From the NCBI GenBank assembly GCA_012031975.1, contig JAAUSA010000034.1, forward strand, positions 1 through 32,363: a stretch of DNA of 32,363 bases. Direction: 5' to 3'. The DNA is from Alkalinema sp. RU_4_3 (GTDB taxonomy: Bacteria > Cyanobacteriota > Cyanobacteriia > Leptolyngbyales > Leptolyngbyaceae). A model generated the notes under the pieces. It was not told where the DNA came from, searched no databases, and was given only the letters and a program-made list of their open reading frames with translations. Shown here in pieces: positions 1-7,226 of the stretch (the stretch's first letter is position 1; each line of letters begins with the position of its first letter). A program made the translations under genes and the position numbers.

Positions 1-2
1 GG

Positions 3-559
3 CGGGGCGGCGGTGGGGGCGTGCTGATGATTTCCCTGGCGCGGGAGCTTTGCCCGGTGCTGACGGCGGTGATCCTGGCCGGACGGGTGGGCTCGGCCTT
101 CGCGGCGGAACTGGGCACCATGCAGGTGACGGAGCAGATCGATGCCCTCTACATGCTGCGACGGATCCCATCGACTACCTGGTGATTCCTCGGGTGATCG
201 CCTGCTGTGTCATGCTGCCCATCCTGACGATTTTCTCCCTCCTGACGGGCATGGCCGGGGGCATGCTGATCGCCGACAACATCTACGGCATCTCGAACAA
301 TCAGTTTCTCTCCTCGGCGCGGGGATTCATTTCCACCTGGGACATCTTTACGGCCCCCCTCAAGGCCATTGTTTTTGGATTGATTATTGCGGTGATTGGC
401 TGCAACTGGGGTCTAACTACCACAGGGGGCGCCAAAGGCGTGGGACAATCCACAACCACGGCCGTGGTAACGGCCCTGATGGCGATCTTCATCTCCAACT
501 TTTTCCTCTCTTGGATCATGTTCCAAGGATCCGGCACCATTAGCATCAAGAACGGTTAG
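3..559 (+). pseudogene. MlaE-family ABC transporter permease, 5'-truncated by the window and frameshifted
   Basis: Membrane permease of an Mla/TGD-type lipid ABC transporter, a family that moves phospholipid or related lipids between membranes with an ATPase and an MCE substrate-binding protein. The first part reads in one frame from position 3 ([18 protein letters not shown], then [15 protein letters not shown]) up to the codons for ALYML near 158. The family continues with a conserved [TV]DP..YLV.PR motif, which is present but in the next frame ([12 protein letters not shown] from 161). One base is therefore missing at about 159-161. From 161 to the stop at 559 the protein is intact, with hydrophobic segments and a GAKGVGQSTTTAVV loop before the last helix. 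As written, the upstream frame stops about 20 bases past the lesion. The 5' end lies outside the window. The family assignment is secure; whether the lesion is real or a sequencing error cannot be decided here. It ends 25 bases before tlyA. Confidence 0.85.
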
Positions 560-584
560 CCACCCTATCCCAAAACCCCCGCCC

Positions 585-1472
585 ATGAAAAAACAACGTC
601 TCGATAAGCTGCTCGTCGATCGCCAACTCTGCGACACCCGTGCCCTAGCCCAGCGAATCATCCAGGCTGGATCCGTCCAAGTCAATCATCAGGTGGTGGA
701 CAAGGCGGGGACCGAGGTGCCGATCGACGCCGAAATCCTAGTCAAGGCAAAACCACCCTATGTGTCGCGGGGCGGCGAGAAGCTGGCCAAGGCCCTGGCG
801 GTGTTTCCGGTGAGGGTGGCCGATCGCATCGCCCTCGACGGCGGCATTTCGACCGGGGGCTTTACCGACTGTCTGTTCCAAAATGGAGCCAAGCAGGTCT
901 ACGGGGTGGATGTGGGCTATGGTCAGGTGGCCTGGAATATCCGTACGGATCCACGCTTGGTTTTGCTAGAGCGCACCAATATTCGAGCCCTTCAACCAGA
1001 GGATCTTTATCCGGTCGGATCCGATCGCCCAGATTTGATGGTGGTGGATGTTTCTTTTATTTCGTTAGTTAAAGTTTTACCCGCCCTTTGGAATCTTTTG
1101 GTGGGAGTGAAGGAGGCAATTCTGTTGGTGAAGCCGCAATTTGAGGTGGGGCGCGATCGGATTGGCAAAAAGGGCGTTGTGCGGGACCCCTTTGACCAGG
1201 CGGACTCGATTCATCAGGTGATCCAGGCGGCGCGGGCCTTGGGTTGGACCTACCAGGACTTTACCTGGTCCCCCCTCGTCGGGCCAGCGGGCAACATTGA
1301 ATATCTGCTCTGGCTCTCTACGACGCCAGAACAGCCTGTACCTGACATTGAGATGTTGCAGGCTTTAGCCATCCAAGCCCGCCAAGCCCTGATCGGCCAG
1401 ACGCCTGAGGAGACAGATGAAATGTCGGGGACGCGAGACAAAACGTTAGACGGCATCCCAGGGGATGATTAG
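585..1472 (+). CDS. tlyA: TlyA family rRNA 2'-O-methyltransferase / hemolysin-like protein
   Basis: Predicted S-adenosylmethionine-dependent RNA 2'-O-methyltransferase; characterised TlyA proteins methylate cytidines in 16S and 23S rRNA. The 295-residue protein is close to the usual family length. An S4 RNA-binding domain occupies about residues 1-60 (RLDKLLVDR, then AGSVQVN), followed by the SRGGEKL motif (61-67) and an FtsJ-like Rossmann domain. The SAM loop is DGGISTGGFTD (85-95), where many homologues have DVGASTGGFTD. The catalytic-type residues K66, D155 (VVDVSFIS) and K183 (LVKPQFE) are present. The start ATG at 585 encodes the typical MKKQRLDKLL opening. It follows the MlaE-type permease by 25 bases and may be transcribed with it. 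It converges on the kinase gene that ends at 1527, with no clear terminator between them. The C-terminal 25 residues are polar and look unstructured. Confidence 0.93.
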   Translation: MKKQRLDKLLVDRQLCDTRALAQRIIQAGSVQVNHQVVDKAGTEVPIDAEILVKAKPPYVSRGGEKLAKALAVFPVRVADRIALDGGISTGGFTDCLFQNGAKQVYGVDVGYGQVAWNIRTDPRLVLLERTNIRALQPEDLYPVGSDRPDLMVVDVSFISLVKVLPALWNLLVGVKEAILLVKPQFEVGRDRIGKKGVVRDPFDQADSIHQVIQAARALGWTYQDFTWSPLVGPAGNIEYLLWLSTTPEQPVPDIEMLQALAIQARQALIGQTPEETDEMSGTRDKTLDGIPGDD

Positions 1473-1526
1473 GCCGTGATTTCTCTACGCGGTTGAAGGA
1501 TGGGTGGCTTGTGATGGGGGTGGACC

Positions 1527-2723
1527 CTAGGTTGATTCATCCCTCACCATCGACACCTTCACCGTCGTCCCACAGGCCACAAACCCCTCACCAATCCACC
1601 CACGAGCCAACCCCGGACTAAACACCTCAATGTCGCCCCCCATCGATCGCATCAGCTCCCGCGCAATACAGAGTCCTAAGCCCGTACCTGGAATCTCTCC
1701 CGCCGCCTGTACACCCCGAAAATGCCTCTCAAACAGGCGCTCCAAGTCCCCTGGGGGAATTCCCAAGCCATTGTCCGTAATGTAAACCTCGGCTCCCGTT
1801 GGAGTTCGCTGGGTGTAGACATGCACCTGGCCGGGTTCTGGCGTGTACTTAATCGCATTATCTACCAAGTTGCTCAACACCTCCCGTAGGGCCTGGGGAC
1901 TGCCCTCGATGGGCGGTAGTTCTGCTAAATCCGCCCGCAATACCAACCCCTTCTCCTGGGCGATCGCCTCAGCAGAAGCCAGCACAGGCCGCAAAATCCC
2001 GACCAAATCACAGGGTTCCAACACAAGCGGCGACTCCCCAAATAATCCCGCCGCTGGCAGGGCGGGCTGGGCCTGAATCGCCACGGTACCCGGTGCCACT
2101 TCAATGGCTTCATCCAAATGTAAATCAATGGCCGCATCGAACTGCAACAGCAATTCCTGGAGACGATCGCTCTCCCGCACAATGCTGGCCGCCACCTCAT
2201 GGTTGCTTTCTCCGGGTTGGAGCCGCCGCATCATCAGCTTGCCGAAGGTGCGCAGGGCCGTGAGGGGATTGCGAAACTGGTGGAGGAGATTGTCCATGCG
2301 ATCGTGCTGCTGGTCGAGCAGGCCCTGCTCCTGCTGCCGCCGCCGCTCTAGCCACTGCGATCGCTGATCCAACACACAGCTCAAGGTCAGGGTGCGCACC
2401 ACCTGGTCCACCTGCAGGCGCTCCGGGTCATTCCAAAGGCGATCGAGACGCTCTGCCACGAGCAAACCCAGCACCATGCCATCATGGTTGAGGGGGAGCA
2501 CTAGGCGATCGGGGGCCACAAGGCCCGCCTGAAATCGCACGGGCGGCAAAACCTCCTGGCTGCCGCCTTCGGGGAGGATGGCGATCGGCACCAGCTGCGG
2601 ATCGCGCTCACTGGCCCCCTCCGCCAGATAGATCGCCCCCATGGAGGCCCCCAACCCCTGGGTCAGGAGCTGCAACTGCGATTGGCAAAGTGCCAAAAAT
2701 TCAGGACTAGTGGGCAGCAGCAT
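1527..2723 (-). CDS. Sensor histidine kinase with N-terminal GAF-like domain, Hik2/CSK-like
   Basis: Soluble two-component sensor kinase of 398 residues with no membrane segment or signal peptide. Residues 10-125 look like a GAF-type sensor domain. A short coiled coil (about 118-145) leads to the phosphoacceptor box LLHQFRNPLTALRTF with H148. The HATPase domain follows, with the N box NLVDNAIKY (285-293), G1 DNGLGIP (317-323) and G2 GTGLGL (346-351). The LLHQFRNPLTALRTFGKL motif and the small N-terminal GAF domain match what I recall of Hik2, the cyanobacterial relative of chloroplast sensor kinase CSK, which reports the redox state of photosynthetic electron transport. That identification is from memory of motifs and not checked. 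No response regulator gene is adjacent, which is normal for cyanobacterial kinases. It is divergent from the DUF3155 gene, with about 340 bases between them. Confidence 0.88.
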   Translation of the reverse strand: MLLPTSPEFLALCQSQLQLLTQGLGASMGAIYLAEGASERDPQLVPIAILPEGGSQEVLPPVRFQAGLVAPDRLVLPLNHDGMVLGLLVAERLDRLWNDPERLQVDQVVRTLTLSCVLDQRSQWLERRRQQEQGLLDQQHDRMDNLLHQFRNPLTALRTFGKLMMRRLQPGESNHEVAASIVRESDRLQELLLQFDAAIDLHLDEAIEVAPGTVAIQAQPALPAAGLFGESPLVLEPCDLVGILRPVLASAEAIAQEKGLVLRADLAELPPIEGSPQALREVLSNLVDNAIKYTPEPGQVHVYTQRTPTGAEVYITDNGLGIPPGDLERLFERHFRGVQAAGEIPGTGLGLCIARELMRSMGGDIEVFSPGLARGWIGEGFVACGTTVKVSMVRDEST

Positions 2724-2976
2724 GGAGGCAATTGTTGAGGAGCTGTTATTTTTGTGAAGAAAATCTAAAAATTATAGATCTAGATGGATTGACTTCTATA
2801 GGGAACAAAGGGTAAGTTGATGAACGGATACAGGGATGCATCCTTTCAGTAAGTTTCGCTACAGTTTTTGGAAACCCTGCTCTAAGATTTTTCTGGCGAA
2901 GGTTAGGGAATCTAGGTAGGTCCAGGGCATTGTAGCAAAGTCTGGTTACATCTTTAGAACCTGTGCAACGTATTGG
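2724..2976. other. AT-rich divergent intergenic region, no gene seen
   Basis: Together with the next two entries this is the 340-base gap between the divergent kinase and DUF3155 genes. It is clearly more AT-rich than the flanking coding DNA. A minus-strand open frame of 87 codons (2746-3009) has no recognisable protein features, overlaps the promoter of the downstream gene and is rejected as coding. The region probably carries the kinase promoter, but I could not place its boxes with confidence. Confidence 0.6.
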
Positions 2977-3004
2977 TTGAGTTTTTAGGATAATCCTGTA
3001 AAAT
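2977..3004 (+). promoter_or_regulatory. Sigma-70-type promoter of the DUF3155 gene
   Basis: The -35-like box TTGAGT (2977-2982) is followed after 16 bases by TAAAAT (2999-3004), preceded by the extended -10 dinucleotide TG (TGTAAAAT). This would start transcription around 3011 and give a leader of roughly 55 bases that includes the AGGAGG ribosome binding site at 3051-3056. Prediction by consensus only. Confidence 0.55.
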
Positions 3005-3065
3005 TTCAAACGGTTTCACAGCTGGCAACTACACCTGATTGTTGACTAATAGGAGGTACGGGGTC

Positions 3066-3392
3066 TTGGCAAGGAGACGTAAGCGTAAGAGTCGTCGTCG
3101 TCAGGAAGGACGTAGGATTTTAGAAGGCGTCCCTCAATTTAGCATCGAATGTGGTGAAGAGAAACCAGTAACCGCAGCTCGGAAGTTCATTCATTCTGAG
3201 GGTATCGCTCCCCCTGCGCTTCTCCTCGTTAAGCGCAACGAGCATACGACCGATCGCTATTTTTGGGCAGAGAAAGGTCTTTTCGGAGCTCAGTACGTCG
3301 AGGAAAACCATTTCCTCTTCCCAAGTTTGAGACAGAACGAGGAGGAAGAGATTCCTGTTTTCGAGCCATTGCCTGTCGGGGCTGCTGTCTAG
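3066..3392 (+). CDS. DUF3155 domain protein, conserved in cyanobacteria
   Basis: Small, very basic-then-acidic protein of 108 residues of unknown function. I recognise it as DUF3155, a family found essentially throughout cyanobacteria. The N-terminus ARRRKRKSRRRQEGRRIL is strongly basic and could bind nucleic acid; the core ITTDRYFWAEKG-like region (here HTTDRYFWAEKGLFGAQYV) is the family signature, and the C-terminus is acidic. I chose the TTG start at 3066 because a strong AGGAGG (3051-3056) sits 9 bases upstream and because the family begins with MARRRKRK. A longer in-frame start at 3039 would place the Shine-Dalgarno inside the gene. It is monocistronic, with its own promoter upstream and an intrinsic terminator 30 bases after the stop. 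The function is not known and none is inferred beyond possible nucleic-acid contact. Confidence 0.9.
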   Translation: MARRRKRKSRRRQEGRRILEGVPQFSIECGEEKPVTAARKFIHSEGIAPPALLLVKRNEHTTDRYFWAEKGLFGAQYVEENHFLFPSLRQNEEEEIPVFEPLPVGAAV

Positions 3393-3420
3393 CATCAGCA
3401 ATCTTGTCATATCAATTTAA

Positions 3421-3453
3421 AAAACCGCCTGGATTATGTTCAGGCGGTTTTTT
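3421..3453 (+). terminator. Rho-independent terminator after the DUF3155 gene
   Basis: ACCGCCTG (3424-3431) pairs perfectly with CAGGCGGT (3441-3448) across a 9-base loop and is followed by a run of T. The A-run on the left arm means it could also terminate the minus-strand CCB1-like gene, which ends at 3463. Confidence 0.85.
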
Positions 3454-3462
3454 AATGGCGCT

Positions 3463-3984
3463 CTAGTCGTCTAGGGTCAGGGGAAGTCCCTCCCGCATGG
3501 CCAGGACCTCGTCGCGATGGGCGCGGACCCGCAGGATACTGCCGTTGCCTTGGGGGTCGTCCTTGAGGATAAAGGTCACCTTTTCGGGGCGGGCCGCCTT
3601 TTTCCAATAGAACAGTCCAGCCCCCGGTCCCATCAGTAACGCTAGACCTGCCAGCCCCACCGGACTATTCCAAGTGGCGGTCAGCACCAAGGCCAGACAG
3701 AAGGTGCCCACCGCTGCCAGCAACCCCAGAAAAACTGCCAGGAACAGGCTGGGGCTGACCATGCCTTCGAGGGTGATTTCGCTGGTGCTGCGATCGACCC
3801 CAATCACCCGATAGGCTCGATTGTCGAAGTAGGCCTGGAGTTGGGGGAGAAATTCGGTTTCCGATAGGGTCGATCGCAGCTGGGCCACTTCGGTGCGATC
3901 CTTGACGGAGGCGCGAATGAAGAAGAGGAGACCAATGGCGATCAGGACGGTTAGAAGTGAGGTTGTAGCAAGGGAGGAATCCAT
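3463..3984 (-). CDS. CCB1-like cytochrome b6f cofactor (heme c_n) assembly protein
   Basis: Membrane protein of 173 residues. I recognise the cyanobacterial family annotated as cofactor assembly of complex C, subunit B (CCB1), which helps attach the covalent heme c_i/c_n to cytochrome b6 in the cytochrome b6f complex. A first hydrophobic helix spans about residues 8-24 (LLTVLIAIGLLFFIRA), followed by SVKDRTE and a soluble stretch (LPQLQAYFDNRAYRV). Two more helices lie at about 80-104 and 108-126, and a soluble C-terminal tail carries WKKAARPEKV. This three-helix layout fits the family. The CCB1 label is from memory of the FFIRASVKDRTE and RPEKV motifs; CCB2/CCB4 proteins are a related alternative. 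It follows padR on the same strand but is separated from it by 142 bases containing a long inverted repeat, so it probably has its own promoter. Confidence 0.75.
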   Translation of the reverse strand: MDSSLATTSLLTVLIAIGLLFFIRASVKDRTEVAQLRSTLSETEFLPQLQAYFDNRAYRVIGVDRSTSEITLEGMVSPSLFLAVFLGLLAAVGTFCLALVLTATWNSPVGLAGLALLMGPGAGLFYWKKAARPEKVTFILKDDPQGNGSILRVRAHRDEVLAMREGLPLTLDD

Positions 3985-4006
3985 AGATCAGGCTTATACA
4001 TGCGAA

Positions 4007-4071
4007 AAGAGACAGATTCGTCGGCCCAGGCATCTCAATTAAGAGGTCCGGAGGCGATCAATCTGTCTCTT
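4007..4071 (-). terminator. Long inverted repeat between padR and the CCB1-like gene, possible padR terminator
   Basis: AAGAGACAGATT (4007-4018) and AATCTGTCTCTT (4060-4071) are perfect 12-base complements separated by 41 bases. Read on the minus strand, in the direction of padR transcription, the second arm ends in CTCTTTTCGC, a weak T-tract. It could end the padR transcript, or be an operator or folded leader for the next gene. The loop is longer than in typical intrinsic terminators. Confidence 0.5.
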
Positions 4072-4126
4072 CACTTTAAGCGGTCCATGGAGCCAAATGG
4101 TATCTGGCTCACAATAAACGCTCGAT

Positions 4127-4489
4127 CTACAGGCGAACCATGGGACGCTCCTTGATGCTGGCATATTCCTGCCACAGGCGCGCTAGGTCGTTGGCCTGGT
4201 CCATCATCTCGCTGCGGATCTGGTACATGCGACGGGGACGGCCACGGCCCTCCACCTTCTTCCAGTAACCAGTCACCATGTCCTGATCTTCAAGGAACTT
4301 CAAGGCACTGTAGAGAACGGTATCCGACAGACGGTAGAGGGGATACTCGGACTCTAGGAGGTTGATCAATTCCGTACCGTAGGAATCACCCCGCAGCAGG
4401 ATTGACAGAACGTAGCAAACAGCCAGTTCTTTGTTGAGGTAGAAAGGAGGCGGCTCCTTGAAAAACTGATAGATATCTTCCATTTTCAT
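4127..4489 (-). CDS. PadR-family winged-helix transcriptional regulator
   Basis: DNA-binding regulator of 120 residues, a typical length for minimal PadR proteins. The winged-helix domain begins LNKELAVCYVLSILLRGDSYGTELI (read in two parts: LNKELAVCYVLSILL, then RGDSYGTELI) and continues with the recognition-helix region YRLSDTVLYSALKFLEDQDMV and the wing sequence EGRGRPRRMYQI. A short C-terminal helix (MDQANDLARLWQEYA) would form the dimer. The PPPFYLNKELAVCYVL opening resembles the cyanobacterial PadR group that includes Pex, the repressor of kaiA in Synechococcus elongatus. That resemblance is from memory and does not establish the target. It lies alone, downstream of a 570-base gene-free region. 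Confidence 0.88.
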   Translation of the reverse strand: MKMEDIYQFFKEPPPFYLNKELAVCYVLSILLRGDSYGTELINLLESEYPLYRLSDTVLYSALKFLEDQDMVTGYWKKVEGRGRPRRMYQIRSEMMDQANDLARLWQEYASIKERPMVRL

Positions 4490-5056
4490 AGGCTTTGTAT
4501 CCAGAGTGTTAGTGACGACAAGGTTTACATTGACTGAATGATACGAGCTAGATCGAGATCTCAGAGAGCACAGTTGTATAAATTTAACGACTGTACGGAA
4601 AGATTTCCTCTGTCAAAAGGGATAGATTTTCTAGTTTGCCTCAAAAATCTATGGTTTCTTAGAAGGAAGCTAGAGATGGGACGGTGCACCAACATATCTA
4701 TCTAAACAATTTCTAACTGACTCCGTCATTGGTGAAAACCCGCTGACCGTAGTATTTTAGAGGTCCGTTGAATCACGCAAACCCTAGGGGATATCTCCCA
4801 GAAGAAGCGCGAACTGTTTGAGATGGGGTGTGGGATGTGTTGGAAGGTGATGGGACTGGTAGCTCACAGATTGAGTCTGAATGAAGCTAAGGGTTTTATG
4901 TATTTTCCATTCTGCTGAGCGAATATCCGGAGACTCCAATCTCAACGTAAAAATTTTAGATTTAGACCGCACAACACCCCAATGGGCTGACATGCTACTT
5001 TAGTTCATAGAGTTTGGTTTACACTTCTTCACATACCTTGAGCTTGCCCCTCGCCC
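4490..5056. other. 567-base gene-free region upstream of padR and the EamA gene
   Basis: AT-rich DNA between the divergent padR and EamA genes. I see no open frame with protein-like composition; a 69-codon minus-strand frame (4784-4993) has no recognisable features. No tRNA, clear riboswitch or strong terminator is visible. At this length it could contain an unannotated small RNA or a remnant gene, but nothing in the sequence supports a specific call. Confidence 0.5.
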
Positions 5057-6045
5057 ATGACCCAATCTGCCACGACTAAATCAGGGATGTCGCCGCTGCT
5101 GGCGATCGCACCATTTTCCTCTGGGGCACGGCGATGGTGGCCATGAAGGGGACCATAGACCATACGACGCCCTTTTTTCTAGCGGGGTTTCGCCTAGTGC
5201 CAGCGGGGTTGCTGGTGCTGCTGTGGGCGGCTTTGAAGGGGCGTCGGGGGCCGGACTCCTGGCGGGCCTGGGGGTGGATTGGACTGTTTGCGATCGTCGA
5301 TGGCACGTTGTTTCAGGGATTTTTGGCCCAGGGTTTGCAGCGCACAGGGGCGGGATTGGGATCCGTGATGATCGATTCCCAGCCCCTGGCGGTGGCGCTG
5401 CTGGCTCTGTGGCTGTTCGGGGAACATATTGGCTGGATTGGCTGGGTGGGGCTGCTGGTGGGGGTGGCGGGGATTAGCTGCCTGGGGTTGCCGGAGGCCT
5501 TTTTCCAGGGGGCCATAGACTGGCAGCACCTAGATGTCCTGGGGGCACTGTTTGATAACGGGCAGTGGTTGATGCTGCTGGCAGCACTGTCGATGGCGGT
5601 GGGCACGGTGATTTCGCGCTATGTCAGTCGCCATGTGGATTCGGTGGTGGCGACGGGCTGGCATATGGTGATCGGGGGGATTCCGCTGCTGCTGCTGTCG
5701 GCCCAAGGAGAGACCAATCAGTGGCAGATGATGGGCGGCCAGGACTGGCTGGCCCTAGGCTATGCGACGATTTTTGGCAGTGCGATCGCCTATGGCTTGT
5801 TCTTCCAGGCGGCGGCGACGGGCAGTCTGACAAGTTTGAGTGCCTTGACCTTTTTGACGCCCGTGTTTGCGCTGTTGTTTGGCAATCTGTTTTTGGGGGA
5901 GACGCTGGATGCTTTGCAGACGGGCGGTGTCTGTTTGACCCTGGTGAGTATCTATTTGATTAATCAACGGGACGTCCTGTCGGGGGCGGCGGCCCTGGAG
6001 GCAGAGAAACTACCCAAGCCCGTGGAGGCACCAGTCGAGCGATAG
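5057..6045 (+). CDS. EamA/DMT-family transporter, frameshifted near its 5' end
   Basis: Inner-membrane transporter of the drug/metabolite transporter superfamily with two EamA repeats and about ten helices; the substrate cannot be predicted. The first ATG at 5057 opens MTQSATTKSGMSPLLAIAPF, the expected beginning. The first helix then breaks at the T-run 5114-5117: adding one T would restore APFFLWGTAMVAMKGT, which is how the family reads. From the internal ATG at 5134 (MVAMKGTIDHTTPF) the frame is open to 6045, giving 303 residues that lack the first half of helix 1. Repeat 1 covers about residues 1-125 of that frame (PFFLAGFRLVPAGL) and repeat 2 about 150-275 (LTPVFALLFGNLFLGE). Either the gene is damaged, or it starts at 5134, or one T was dropped in a homopolymer. 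The rest looks under normal selection. Confidence 0.85.
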
Positions 6046-6161
6046 AAAGAGCTTCGGTCAAAACGGGCCAAATTGGGTACCCTAGATCCGTAGGGGTGTC
6101 CGTCGTGGTTTTACTTTTTATACCTAAATAATTTGCCTGCGCCCTTTTTTCCCTAATTCCT

Positions 6162-7217
6162 ATGCGTCGTCGTTCTTCCCTTGTCTCCCTCTATATATGC
6201 TTACTCGGCACCTGGGCGATCGCACCGCCCGCCCAAGCCCAGGCCGCCACAAAACCCGCTTCCAACGGCTGGCAGCTCCCGGCGGGGGTGATCGCCATTG
6301 CCGGGGGCGCAGCGGGCGTATTTTACCTCGGGCGACGGACGGGTCAGCAGACAGCCCAGACGGCCACCCAGGTTCAGCAGACCTTCCGGGACTACGACAG
6401 AATTTTCCAAGAGGACGAGACGCCCCTGAGTTTTGCAGCCCCGACGCCTAAGCAAGCAGTCGTTTCACCGCCAGTTCAAACAGCCACTGTGCAGACCGCC
6501 GCGACTCAAGCCGCCGCGCAAACCGCCCCCCAAATCGCTACCCCATCCGTCGTTGCAGCCAATTTGCCAGCTGAGGTTCAACCGCCGACCCAACCCGTTC
6601 AGGCCGTCGCTGCTACGGCGCCCCAGGAGACAGCCGCCCCCGTTTTGGAGGCCGTGACGCCCGAGGGCCATAGTCTGCCTGAGGTTGCACCAGCCCCAGC
6701 TCAAAGTACTGCCATAGCCCCCACCACCCCCGCCCCCCTGGTCGAAACCCAGCGCATCACCAAGGGCAATTTCATCGACGACCTGATCAAGGACCTGCAA
6801 ACCGCCGATCCAACCCAGCGGCGACGGGCGATTTGGGACCTGAGCCAGCGGGGGGATACCCGTGCGGTGCAGCCCCTAGTGAATCTGATGATCGATTCTG
6901 ACTCAAAGCAGCGCAGCATGATTTTGTCGGCGCTCTCTGAGATTGGCACCCGCACCCTGAAGCCCATGAGTCGAGCCCTGGCCATTTCCCTCCAGGACGA
7001 GAGCCCCGATGTGCGCAAGAATGCGATTCGCGATCTGACCAGGGTTTACGATTTGATGGCCCAGATTAGCCAGATGGTCCACCAGGCCACGGAGGACCCC
7101 GATTCCGAGGTGCGCGAGACGGCCCAATGGGCTTTGAAGCAGATGAATCGGTTCAGGGTGCCGGAGGGCAGCAGCAATTTGAAGACCTCGGTGAGTCCGC
7201 CGGAAAGCCTGCCCTAG
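6162..7217 (+). CDS. HEAT-repeat protein with signal or anchor segment and Pro/Ala/Gln-rich linker
   Basis: Protein of 351 residues in three parts. Residues 1-28 look like a signal peptide (RRR, hydrophobic core, then APPAQAQA with a possible cleavage site). A second hydrophobic stretch at about 40-58 (LPAGVIAIAGGAAGVFYLG) may anchor it. Residues about 95-200 are a low-complexity Pro/Ala/Gln/Thr linker. From about residue 205 comes a HEAT domain: DDLIKDLQTADPTQRRRAI, DTRAVQPLVNLMIDSDSK, and the helix pairs around DESPDVRKNAIRDL and DPDSEVRETAQWAL. HEAT repeats are protein-binding scaffolds; no enzyme motif is present. The partner is unknown. The next gene begins 9 bases after its stop, so the two are probably co-transcribed. 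I know of no specific function for this cyanobacterial protein. Confidence 0.85.
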   Translation: MRRRSSLVSLYICLLGTWAIAPPAQAQAATKPASNGWQLPAGVIAIAGGAAGVFYLGRRTGQQTAQTATQVQQTFRDYDRIFQEDETPLSFAAPTPKQAVVSPPVQTATVQTAATQAAAQTAPQIATPSVVAANLPAEVQPPTQPVQAVAATAPQETAAPVLEAVTPEGHSLPEVAPAPAQSTAIAPTTPAPLVETQRITKGNFIDDLIKDLQTADPTQRRRAIWDLSQRGDTRAVQPLVNLMIDSDSKQRSMILSALSEIGTRTLKPMSRALAISLQDESPDVRKNAIRDLTRVYDLMAQISQMVHQATEDPDSEVRETAQWALKQMNRFRVPEGSSNLKTSVSPPESLP

Positions 7218-7226
7218 ATACCAGGG

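Noticed and set aside
2746-3009. 87-codon minus-strand open frame in the gap before the DUF3155 gene
   Set aside because: Composition is not protein-like, it overlaps the likely promoter at 2977-3004 and no family is recognisable.
4784-4993. 69-codon minus-strand open frame in the padR/EamA gap
   Set aside because: No recognisable features or ribosome binding site; expected by chance in AT-rich DNA.
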